DNA of 64,000 nt, taken from Luzula sylvatica. Its lineage: Eukaryota; Streptophyta; Magnoliopsida; Poales; Juncaceae. The position numbers and the translations under genes were made by a program. Under the pieces are notes generated by a model, which did no database searches, was not told the DNA's origin, and saw only the letters and a program-made list of their open reading frames with translations. How positions within the stretch are numbered: position 1 is the first letter of the stretch; every line of letters begins with the position of its first letter. Positions 37,601-50,359 of the stretch are shown piece after piece. The stretch is from NCBI GenBank assembly GCA_946800325.1, contig OX326958.1:1560001-1624000 (forward strand). The letters run 5' to 3'.

Positions 37601-39700
37601 AACACTAAGAAAGTTTGTTTTTCGATTCAAAACAAGATTTTAACGCTTTGAGGAATTCAAATAACGTGTTTTTAGATCTTTTGTATCGTATCTTTTACTA
37701 CATAACTTTTCACCAAATTTGACAAACACTAAGAAAGTTTGTTTTTCGATTCAAAACAAGATTTTAACGCTTTGAGGAATTCAAATAACGTGTTTTTAGA
37801 TATTTTGTATCGTATCTTTTACTACATAACTTTTCACCAAATTTGACAAACACTAAGAAAGTTTGTTTTTCGATTCAAAACAAGATTTTAACGCTTTGAG
37901 GAGTTCAAATAACGTGTTTTTAGATCGTTTGTATCGTATCTTTTACTACATAACTTTTCACCAAATTTCACAAACACTAAGAAAGTCTGTTTTTCGATTC
38001 AAAACAAGAATTTAACGCTTTGAGGAGTTCAAATAACGTATTTTGAGATCATTTGTATCGTACCTTTTACTACATAACTTTTCACCAAATTTCACAAACA
38101 CTAAGAAAGTTTGTTTTCCGATTCAAAACACGATTTTAACGCTTTGAGGAGTTCAAATAACGTGTTTTTAGATCATTTGTATCGTATCTTTTACTACATT
38201 ACTTTTCACCAAATTTCACAAACACTAAGAAAGTGGGTTTTTCGATTCAAAACAAGATTTTAACGCTTTGAGGAGTTCGAATAACGCATTTTTAGATCAT
38301 TTGTATCGTATCTTTTCTTACGTAACTTTTCCCCAAATTTCACAAACACTAAGAAAGTTTGTTTTTCGATTCAAAACAAGATTTTAACGCTTTGAGGAGT
38401 TCAAATAACGTGTTTTTAGATCATTTGTATCGTATCTTTTACTACATAACTTTTCACCAAATTTCACAAACACTAAGAAAGTTTATTTTTCGATTCAAAA
38501 CAAGATTTCAACGCTTTGAGGAGTTCAAATAACGCATTTTTAGATCATTTGTATCGTATCTTTTACTACATAACTTTTGACCAAATTTCACAAACACTAA
38601 GAAAGTTTGTTTTTCGATTCAAAACAAGATTTTAACGCTTTGAGGAGTTCAAATAACGTGTTTTTAGATCATTTGTATCGTATCTTTTACTACATAAGTT
38701 TTCACCAAATTTCACAAACACTAAGAAAGTTTGTTTTTCGATTCAAAACTAGATTTTAACGCTTTGAGGAGTTCGAATAACGCATTTTTATATCATTTGT
38801 ATCGTATCTTTTACTACATAACTTTTCACCAAATTTCACAAACACTAAGAAAGTTTGTTTTTCGATTCAAAACAAGATTTCACCGCTTTGAGGAGTTCCA
38901 ATAACGTGTTTTTAGATCATTTGTATCGTATCTTTTACTACATAACTTTTCACCAAATTTCACAAACACTGAGAAAGTTTGTTTTTCGATTCAAAACAAG
39001 ATTTTAACGCTTTGAGGAGTTCAAATAACATGTTTTGCTATCATTTGTATCGTATCTTTTACTACATAACTTTTCACCAAATTTCACAAACACTAAGAAA
39101 GTTTGTTTTTCGATTCAAAACAAGATTTTAACGCTTTGAGGAGTTCAAATACCGTGTTTTTAGATCGTTTGTATCGCATCTTTTACTACATAACTTTTCA
39201 CCAAATTTAAGAAACACTAAGAAAGTTTGTTTTTCGATTCAAAACAAGATTTTAACGCTTTGAGGAGTTCAAATAATGTGTTTTTAGATAATTTGTATCG
39301 TATCTTTTACTACATAACTTTTCACCAAATTTCACAAACACTAAGAAAGTTTGTTTTTCGATTCAAAACAAGATTTTAACGCTTTGAGGAGTTCAAATAA
39401 CGTGTTTTTAGATCATTTGTATCGTATCTTTTACTACATAACTTTTCACAAAATTTCACAAACACTAAGAAAGTTTGTTTTTCGATTCAAAACAAGATTT
39501 CAACGCTTTGAGGAGTTCAAATAACGTTTTTATAGATCATATGTATGGTATCTTTTACTACATAACTTTTCACCAAATTTCACAAACACTAAGAAAGTTT
39601 GTTTTTCGATTCAAAACAAGATTTTAACGCTTGGAGGAGTTCAAATAACGTGCTTTTAGATCATATGTATCGTATCTTTTACTACATAACTTTTCACCAA
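31601..39700 (+). repeat. Irregular satellite zone with 10-, 7- and 16-monomer duplications
   Basis: No single HOR covers this stretch. The variant gtcgtatcttttaccacg occurs at 31981, 33221 and 34089, spaced 1,240 (10 monomers) and 868 bp (7 monomers). The variant gacaaacact occurs at 35861 and 37845, 1,984 bp apart (16 monomers), with an extra copy near 37,721. Many monomers seem recombinants of variants seen elsewhere. Confidence 0.8.
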
Positions 39701-42700
39701 ATTTCACAAACACTAAGAAAGTTTGTTTTCCGATTCAAAACAAGATTTTAACGCTTTGAGGAGTTCAAATAACGTGTTTTTAGATAATTTGTATCGTATC
39801 TTTTACTACATAACTTTTCACCAAATTTCACAAACACTAAGAAAGTTTTTTTTTCGATTCAAAACAAGATTTTAACGCTTTGAGGAGTTCAAATAACGTG
39901 TTTTTAGATCATTTGTATCGTATCTTTTACTACATAACTTTTCACCAAATTTCACAAACACTAAGAAAGTTTGTTTTCCGATTCAAAACAAGATTTTAAC
40001 GCTTTGACGAGTTCAAATAACGCATTTTTAGATCATTTGTATCGTATCTTTTACTACATAACTTTTCACCAAATTTCAAATACACTAAGAAAGTTTGTTT
40101 TTCGATTCAAAACAAGATTTTAACGCTTTGAGGAGTTCAAATAACGTGTTTTTAGATCATTTGTATCGTATCTTTTACTACATTACTTTTCACCAAATTT
40201 CACAAACACTAAGAATGTTTGTTTTTCGATTCAAAACAAGATTTTAACGCTTTGAGGAGTTCAAATAACTTGTTTTTAGATCATTTGTATCGTATCTTTT
40301 ACTACATAACTTTTCACCAAATTTCACAAACACTAAGAATGTTTGTTTTTCGATTCAAAACAAGATTATAACGCTTTGAGGAGATGAAATAACGTGTTTT
40401 TAGATCATTTGTATCGTATCTTTTACTACATAACTTTTCACCAAATTTCACAAACACTAAGAAAGTTTGTTTTTCGATTGAAAACAAGATTTCAACGCTT
40501 TGAGGAGTTCCAATAACGTGTTTTTAGATCATTTGTATCGTATCTTTTACTACATAACTTTTCACCAAATTTCACAAACACTGAGAAAGTTTGTTTTTCG
40601 ATTCAAAACAAGATTTTAACGCTTTGAGGAGTTCAAATAACGTGTTTTGCTATCATTTGTATCGTATCTTTTACTACATAACTTTTCACCAAATTTCACA
40701 AACACTAAGAAAGTTTGTTTTTCGATTCAAAACAAGATTTTAACGCTTTGAGGAGTTCAAATACCATGTTTTTAGATCGTTTGTATCGTATCTTTTACTA
40801 CATAACTTTTCACCAAATTTCACAAACACTAAGAAAGTTTGTTTTTCGATTCAAAACAAGATTTTAACGCTTTGAGGAGTTCAAATAATGTGTTTTTAGA
40901 TCATTTGTATCGTATCTTTTACTACATAACTTTTCAACAAATTTCACAAACACTAAGAAAGTTTGTTTTCGATTCAAAACAAGATTTTAACGCTTTGAGG
41001 AGTTCAAATAACGTGTTTTTAGATCGTTTGTATCGTATCTTTTGCTACATAACTTTTCACCAAATTTCACAAACACTAAGAAAGTTTGTTTTCCGATTCA
41101 AAACAAGATTTTAACGCTTTGAGGAGTTCAAATAACGTGTTTTTAGATCATTTGTATCGTATATTTTACTACATAACTTTTCACCAAATTTCACATACAC
41201 TAAGAAAGTTTGTTTTTCGATTCAAAACAAGATTTTAACGCTTTGAGGAGTTCAAATAACGCATTTTTAGATCATTTGTATCGTATCTTTTACTACATAA
41301 CTTTTCACCAAATTTCACAAACACTAAGAAAGTTTGTTTTTCGATTCAAAACAAGATTTTAACGCTTTGAGGAGTTCAAATAACGTGTTTTTAGATCGTT
41401 TGTATCGTATCTTTTGCTACATAACTTTTCACCAAATTTCACAAACACTAAGAAAGTTTGTTTTTCGATTCAAAACAAGATTTTAACGTTTTGAGGAGTT
41501 AAAATAACGTGTTTTTAGATCATTTGTATCGTATCTTTTACTACATAACTTTTCACCAAATTTCACAAACACTAAGAATGTTTGTTTTTCGATTCAAAAC
41601 AAGATTTTAACGCTTTGAGGAGTTGAAATAACGTGTTTTTAGATCGTTTGTATCGTATCTTTTGCTACATAACTTTTCACCAAATTTCACAAACACTAAG
41701 AAAGTTTGTTTTTCGATTCAAAACAAGATTTCAACGCTTTGAGGAGTTCCAATAACGTGTTTTTAGATCATTTGTATCGTATCTTTTACTACATAACTTT
41801 TCACCAAATTTCACAAACACTGAGAAAGTTTGTTTTTCGATTCAAAACAAGATTTTAACGCTTTGAGGAGTTCAAATAACGCATTTTTAGATCATTTGTA
41901 TCGTATCTTTTACTACATAACTTTTCACCAAATTTCACAAACACTAAGAAAATTTGTTTTTCGATTCAAAACAAGATTTTAACGCTTTGAGGAGTTCAAA
42001 TAACGTGTTTTTAGATCATTTGTATCGTATCTTTTACTACATAACTTTTCACCAAATTTCACAAACACTAAGAAAGTTTGTTTTTCGATTCAAAACAAGA
42101 TTTTAACGCTTTGAGGAGTTCGAATAACGCATTTTTATATCATTTGTATCGTATCTTTTACTACATAACTTTTCACCAAATTTCACAAACACTAAGAAAG
42201 TTTGTTTTTCGATTCAAAACAAGATTTTAACGTTTTGAGGAGTTAAAATAACGTGTTTTTAGATCATTTGTATCGTATCTTTTACTACATTACTTTTCAC
42301 CAAATTTCACAAACACTAAGAAAGTTTGTTTTCCGATTCAAAACAAGATTTTAACGCTTTGAGGAGTTCAAATAACGTGTTTTTAGATAATTTGTATCGT
42401 ATCTTTTACTACATAACTTTTCACCAAATTTCACAAACACTAAGAAAGTTTTTTTTTCGATTCAAAACAAGATTTTAACGCTTTGAGGAGTTCAAATAAC
42501 GTGTTTTTAGATCATTTGTATCGTATCTTTTACTACATAACTTTTCACCAAATTTCACAAACACTAAGAAAGTTTGTTTTCCGATTCAAAACAAGATTTT
42601 AACGCTTTGACGAGTTCAAATAACGCATTTTTAGATCATTTGTATCGTATCTTTTACTACATAACTTTTCACCAAATTTCAAATACACTAAGAAAGTTTG

Positions 42701-44960
42701 TTTTTCGATTCAAAACAAGATTTTAACGCTTTGAGGAGTTCAAATAACGTGTTTTTAGATCATTTGTATCGTATCTTTTACTACATTACTTTTCACCAAA
42801 TTTCACAAACACTAAGAATGTTTGTTTTTCGATTCAAAACAAGATTTTAACGCTTTGAGGAGTTCAAATAACTTGTTTTTAGATCATTTGTATCGTATCT
42901 TTTACTACATAACTTTTCACCAAATTTCACAAACACTAAGAATGTTTGTTTTTCGATTCAAAACAAGATTATAACGCTTTGAGGAGTTGAAATAACGTGT
43001 TTTTAGATCATTTGTATCGTATCTTTTACTACATAACTTTTCACCAAATTTCACAAACACTAAGAAAGTTTGTTTTTCGATTGAAAACAAGATTTCAACG
43101 CTTTGAGGAGTTCCAATAACGTGTTTTTAGATCATTTGTATCGTATCTTTTACTACATAACTTTTCACCAAATTTCACAAACACTGAGAAAGTTTGTTTT
43201 TCGATTCAAAACAAGATTTTAACGCTTTGAGGAGTTCAAATAACGTGTTTTGCTATCATTTGTATCGTATCTTTTACTACATAACTTTTCACCAAATTTC
43301 ACAAACACTAAGAAAGTTTGTTTTTCGATTCAAAACAAGATTTTAACGCTTTGAGGAGTTCAAATACCATGTTTTTAGATCGTTTGTATCGTATCTTTTA
43401 CTACATAACTTTTCACCAAATTTCACAAACACTAAGAAAGTTTGTTTTTCGATTCAAAACAAGATTTTAACGCTTTGAGGAGTTCAAATAATGTGTTTTT
43501 AGATCATTTGTATCGTATCTTTTACTACATAACTTTTCAACAAATTTCACAAACACTAAGAAAGTTTGTTTTCGATTCAAAACAAGATTTTAACGCTTTG
43601 AGGAGTTCAAATAACGTGTTTTTAGATCGTTTGTATCGTATCTTTTGCTACATAACTTTTCACCAAATTTCACAAACACTAAGAAAGTTTGTTTTCCGAT
43701 TCAAAACAAGATTTTAACGCTTTGAGGAGTTCAAATAACGTGTTTTTAGATCATTTGTATCGTATATTTTACTACATAACTTTTCACCAAATTTCACATA
43801 CACTAAGAAAGTTTGTTTTTCGATTCAAAACAAGATTTTAACGCTTTGAGGAGTTCAAATAACGCATTTTTAGATCATTTGTATCGTATCTTTTACTACA
43901 TAACTTTTCACCAAATTTCACAAACACTAAGAAAGTTTGTTTTTCGATTCAAAACAAGATTTTAACGCTTTGAGGAGTTCAAATAACGTGTTTTTAGATC
44001 GTTTGTATCGTATCTTTTGCTACATAACTTTTCACCAAATTTCACAAACACAAAGAAAGTTTGTTTTTCGATTCAAAACAAGATTTTAACGCTTTGAGGA
44101 GTTGAAATAACGTGTTTTTAGATCGTTTGTATCGTATCTTTTGCTACATAACTTTTCACCAAATTTCACAAACACTAAGAAAGTTTGTTTTTCGATTCAA
44201 AACAAGATTTCAACGCTTTGAGGAGTTCCAATAACGTGTTTTTAGATCATTTGTATCGTATCTTTTACTACATAACTTTTCACCAAATTTCACAAACACT
44301 GAGAAAGTTTGTTTTTCGATTCAAAACAAGATTTTAACGCTTTGAGGAGTTCAAATAACGCATTTTTAGATCATTTGTATCGTATCTTTTACTACATAAC
44401 TTTTCACCAAATTTCACAAACACTAAGAAAATTTGTTTTTCGATTCAAAACAAGATTTTAACGCTTTGAGGAGTTCAAATAACGTGTTTTTAGATCATTT
44501 GTATCGTATCTTTTACTACATAACTTTTCACCAAATTTCACAAACACTAAGAAAGTTTGTTTTTCGATTCAAAACAAGATTTTAACGCTTTGAGGAGTTC
44601 GAATAACGCATTTTTATATCATTTGTATCGTATCTTTTACTACATAACTTTTCACCAAATTTCACAAACACTAAGAAAGTTTGTTTTTCGATTCAAAACA
44701 AGATTTTAACGTTTTGAGGAGTTAAAATAACGTGTTTTTAGATCATTTGTATCGTATCTTTTACTACATTACTTTTCACCAAATTTCACAAACACTAAGA
44801 ATGTTTGTTTTTCGATTCAAAACAAGATTTTAACGCTTTGAGGAGTTCAAATAACTTGTTTTTAGATCATTTGTATCGTATCTTTTACTACATAACTTTT
44901 CACCAAATTTCACAAACACTAAGAATGTTTGTTTTTCGATTCAAAACAAGATTTTAACGC
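39700..44960 (+). repeat. 21-monomer tandem duplication (2,603 bp period)
   Basis: The variant aaagttttttttt occurs at 39842 and 42445, and a pair of monomers containing a 1-bp loss (tttgttttcgattc) recurs at 40,970 and 43,573. The period of 2,603 equals 21 x 124 minus 1. The second copy lacks one monomer near 44,050, so later landmarks are 2,480 bp apart. Outer edges approximate. Confidence 0.88.
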
Positions 44961-45929
44961 TTTGAGGAGTTGAAATAACGTGTTTTTAGATCGTTTGTAT
45001 CGTATCTTTTGCTACATAACTTTTCACCAAATTTCACAAACACTAAGAAAGTTTGTTTTTCGATTCAAAACAAGATTTCAACGCTTTGAGGAGTTCAAAT
45101 AACGTGTTTTTAGATCATTTGTATCGTATCTTTTACTACATAACTTTTCACCAAATTTCACAAACACTAAGAAAATTTGTTTTTCGATTCAAAACAAGAT
45201 TATAACGCTTTGAGGAGTTGAAATAACGTGTTTTTAGATCATTTGTATCGTATCTTTTACTACATAACTTTTCACCAAATTTCACAAACACTAAGAAAAT
45301 TTGTTTTTCTATTCAAAACAAGATTTTAACGCTTTGAGGAGTTCGAATAACGCATTTTTATATCATTTGTATCGTATCTTTTACTACATAACTTTTCATC
45401 AAATTTCACAAACACTAAGAAAGTTTGTTTTTCGATTCAAAACATTATTTTAACGCTTTGAGGAGTTCAAATAACGTGTTTTTAGATCATTTGTATCGTA
45501 TCTTTTACTACATTACTTTTCACCAAATTTCACAAACACTACGAATGTTTGTTTTTCGATTCAAAACAAGATTTTAACGCTTTGAGGAGTTCAAATAACT
45601 TGTTTTTAGATCATTTGTATCGTATCTTTTACTACATACCTTTTCACCAAATTTCACAAACACTAAGAATGTTTGTTTTTCGATTCAAAACAAGATTTTA
45701 ACGCTTTGAGGAGTTGAAATAACGTGTTTTTAGATCATTTGTATCGTATCTTTTACTACATAACTTTTCACCAAATTTCACAAACACTAAGAAAGTTTGT
45801 TTTTCGATTCAAAACAAGATTTCAACGCTTTGAGGAGTTCCAATAACGTGTTTTTAGATCATTTGTATCGTATCTTTTACTACATAACTTTTCACCAAAT
45901 TTCACAAACACTGAGAAAGTTTGTTTTTC

Positions 45930-46015
45930 GATTCAAAACAAGATTTTAACGCTTTGAGGAGTTCAAATAACGCTTTTCACCAAATTTCACGGACACTAAG
46001 AAAGTTTATTTTTCG
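45930..46015 (+). repeat. 85-bp deletion monomer, first of eight
   Basis: 39 bp are missing between aacgc and ttttcacc, joining at 45973/45974. The same junction occurs at about 49654, 49987, 54040, 54373, 55573, 62602 and 62935. Every one is followed by the linked variant gtttatttttcg, which points to one ancestral deletion copied by amplification. Three pairs are spaced 333 bp (3 x 124 minus 39). Confidence 0.92.
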
Positions 46016-49000
46016 ATTCAAAACAAGATTTTAACGCTTTGAGGAGTTCAAATAACGTGTTTTTAGATCATTTGTATCGTATCTTTTACAACATAACTTT
46101 TCACCAAATATCACAAACACTAAGAAAGTTTGTTTTTCGATTCAAAACAAGATTTTAACGCTTAGAGGAGTTCAAATAACTTGTTTTTATATCATTTGTA
46201 TCGTATCTTTTACTACATAACTTTTCACCAAATTTCACATACACTATGAAATATTGTTTTTTGATTCAAAACAAGATTTTAACGCTTTGAGGAGTTCAAA
46301 TAACGTGTTTTTAGATCATTTGTATCGTATCTTTTACTACATAACTTTTCACCAAATTTCACAAACACTAAAAAAGTTTGTTTTTCGATTCAAAACAAGA
46401 TTTCAACGCTTTGAGGAGTTCCAATAACGTGTTTTTAGATCATTTGTAGCGTATCTTTTACTACATAACTTTTCACCAAATTTCACAAACACTGAGAAAG
46501 TTTGTTTTTCGATTCAAAACAAGATTTTAACGCTTTGAGGAGTTCTATTAACGTGTTTTTAGATCATTTGTATCGTATCTTTTACTACATAACTTTTCAC
46601 CAAATTTCACAAACACTAAGAAAGTTTGTTTTTCGATTCAAAACAAGATTTTAACGCTTTGAGGAGTTCAAATAACGTGTTTTTAGATCATTTGTATCGT
46701 ATCTTTTACTACATTACTTTTCACCAAATTTCACAAACACTAAGAATGTTTGTTTTTCGATTCAAAACAAGATTTTAACGCTTTGAGGAGTTCAAATAAC
46801 TTGTTTTTAGATCATTTGTATCGTATCTTTTACTACATAACTTTTCACCAAATTTCACAAACACTAAGAATGTTTGTTTTTCGATTCAAAACAAGATTTT
46901 AACGCTTTGAGGAGTTGAAATAACGTGTTTTTAGATCATTTGTATCGTATGTTTTACTACATAACTTTTCACCAAATTTCACAAACACTAAGAAAGTTTG
47001 TTTTTCGATTGAAAACAAGATTTCAACGCTTTGAGGAGTTCCAATAACGTGTTTTTAGATCATTTGTATCGTATCTTTTACTACATAACTTTTCACCAAA
47101 TTTCACAAACACTGAGAAAGTTTGTTTTTCGATTCAAAACAAGATTTTAACGCTTTGAGGAGTTCAAATAACGTGTTTTGCTATCATTTGTATCGTATCT
47201 TTTACTACATAACTTTTCACCAAATTTCACAAACACTAAGAAAGTTTGTTTTTCGATTCAAAACAAGATTTTAACGCTTTGAGGAGTTCAAATACCGTGT
47301 TTTTAGATCGTTTGTATCGTATCTTTTACTACATAACTTTTCACCAAATTTCACAAACACTAAGAAAGTTTGTTTTTCGATTCAAAACAAGATTTTAACG
47401 CTTTGAGGAGTTCAAATAATGTGTTTTTAGATCATTTGTATCGTATCTTTTACAACATAACTTTTCACCAAATTTCACAAACACTAAGAAAGTTTGTTTT
47501 TCGATTCAAAACAAGATTTTAACGCTTTGAGGAGTTCGAATAACGCATTTTTAGATCATTTGTATCGTATCTTTTACAACATAACTTTTCACCAAATTTC
47601 ACAAACAATAAGAAAGTTTGTTTTTCGATTCAAAACAAGATTTTAACGCTTAGAGGAGTTCAAATAACTTGTTTTTAGATCATTTGTATTGTATCTTTTA
47701 CTACATAACTTTTCACCAAATTTCACATACACTAAGAAATTTTGTTTTTTGATTCAAAACAAGATTTTAACGCTTTGAGGAGTTCAAATAACGTGTTTTT
47801 AGATCATTTGTATCGTATCTTTTACTACATAACTTTTCACCAAATTTCACAAACACTAAAAAAGTTTGTTTTTCGATTCAAAACAAGATTTTAACGCTTT
47901 GAGGAGTTCCAATAACGTGTTTTTAGATCATTTGTATCGTATCTTTTACTACATAACTTTTCACCAAATTTCACAAACACTGAGAAAGTTTGTTTTTCGA
48001 TTCAAAACAAGATTTTAACGCTTTGAGGAGTTCAAATAACGCATTTTTAGATCATTTGTATCGTATCTTTTACTACATAACTTTTCACCAAATTTCACAA
48101 ACACTAAGAAAGTTTGTTTTTCGATTCAAAACAAGATTTTAACGCTTTGAGGAGTTCAAATAACGTGTTTTTAGATCATTTGTATCGTATCTTTTACTAC
48201 ATAAGTTTTCACCAAATTTCACAAACACTAAGAAAGTTTGTTTTTCGATTCAAAACTAGATTTTAACGCTTTGAGGAGTTCGAATAACGCATTTTTATAT
48301 CATTTGTATCGTATCTTTTACTACATAACTTTTCACCAAATTTCACAAACACTAAGAAAGTTTGTTTTTCGATTCAAAACAAGATTTTAACGCTTTGAGG
48401 AGTTCAAATAACGTGTTTTTAGATCATTTGTATCGTATCTTTTACTACATTACTTTTCACCAAATTTCACAAACACTAAGAATGTTTGTTTTTCAGTTCA
48501 AAACAAGATTTTAACGCTTTGAGGAGTTCAAATAACTTGTTTTTAGATCATTTGTATCGTATCTTTTACTACATAACTTTTCACCAAATTTCACAAACAC
48601 TAAAAAAGTTTGTTTTTCGATTCAAAACAAGATTTCAACGCTTTGAGGAGTTCCAATAACGTGTTTTTAGATCATTTGTATCGTATCTTTTACTACATAA
48701 CTTTTCACCAAATTTCACAAACACTGAGAAAGTTTGTTTTTCGATTCAAAACAAGATTTTAACGCTTTGAGGAGTTCAAATAACGTGTTTTTAGATCATT
48801 TGTATCGTATCTTTTACTACATAACTTTTCACCAAATTTCACAAACACTAAGAAAGTTTGTTTTTCGATTCAAAACAAGATTTTAACGCTTTGTGGAGTT
48901 CAAATAACGTGTTTTTAGATCGTTTGTATCGTATCTTTTACTACATAACTTTTCACCAAATTTCACAAACACTAAGAAAGTCTGTTTTTCGATTCAAAAC

Positions 49001-50359
49001 AAGATTTTAACGCTTTGAGGAGTTCAAATAACGTGTTTTGAGATCATTTGTATCGTATCTTTTACTACATAACTTTTCACCAAATTTCAGAAACACTAAG
49101 AAAGTTTGTTTTCCGATTCAAAACAAGATTTTAACGCTTTGAGGGGTTCAAATGACGCGTTTTTAGATCATTTGTATCGTATCTTTTACTACATTACTTT
49201 TCACCAAATTTCACAAACACTAATAAAGTTGGTTTTTCGATTCAAAACAAGATTTTAACGCTTTGAGGAGTTCAAATAACGTGTTTTTAGATCGTTTGTA
49301 TCGTATCTTTCGCTACATAACTTTTCACCAAATTTCACAAACACTAAGAAAGTTTGTTTTCCGATTCAAAACAAGATTTTAACGCTTTGAGGAGTTCAAA
49401 TAACGTGTTTTTAGATCATTTGTATCGTATCTTTTACTACATAACTTTTCACCAAATTTCACATACACTAAGAAAGTTTGTTTTTCGATTCAAAACAAGA
49501 TTTTAACGCCTTGAGGAGTTCAAATAACGTGTTTTTAGATCGTTTGTATCGTATCTTTTGCTACATAACTTTTCACCAAATTTCACAAACACTAAGAAAG
49601 TTTGTTTTTCGATTCAAAACAAGATTTTAACGCTTTGAGGAGTTCAAATAACGCTTTTCACCAAATTTCACAGACACTAAGAAAGTTTATTTTTCGATTC
49701 AAAACAAGATTTTAACGCTTTGAGGAGTTCAAATAACGTGTTTTTAGATCATTTGTATCGTATCTTTTACAACATAACTTTTCACCAAATTTCACAAACA
49801 CTGAGAAAGTTTGTTTTTCGATTCAAAACAAGATTTTAACGCTTTGAGGAGTTCCAATAACGTGTTTTTAGATTATTTGTATCGTATCTTTTACTACATA
49901 ACTTTTCACCAAATTTCACAAACACTGAGAAAGTTTGTTTTTCGATTCAAAACAAGATTTTAACGCTTTGACGAGTTCAAATAACGCTTTTCACCAAATT
50001 TCACAAACACTAAGAAAGTTTATTTTTCGATTCAAAACAAGATTTTAACGCTTTGAGGAGTTCAAATAACGTGTTTTTAGATCATTTGTATCGTATCTTT
50101 TACAACATAACTTTTCACCAAATTTCACAAACACTAAGAAAGTTTGTTTTTCGATTCAAAACAAGATTTTAACGCTTTGAGGAGTTCGAATAACGTATTT
50201 TTAGATCATTTGTATCGTATCTTTTACAACATAACTTTTCACCAAATTTCACAAACACTAAGAAAGTTTGTTTTTCGATTCAAAACAAGATTTTAACGCT
50301 TTGAGGAGTTCAAATAACGTGTTTTTAGATCATTTGTATCGTATTTTTTACTACATAAC
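45974..50359 (+). repeat. 36-monomer HOR, copy A (4,386 bp)
   Basis: Landmarks ggacacta at 45991 and 50377, agttctatta at 46541 and 50927, and cagacact at 49671 and 54057 are all 4,386 bp apart. This is 36 x 124 minus two 39-bp deletions. The unit includes gcttagagg, tatgaaatattg and gtttatttttcg variant monomers. Confidence 0.92.
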
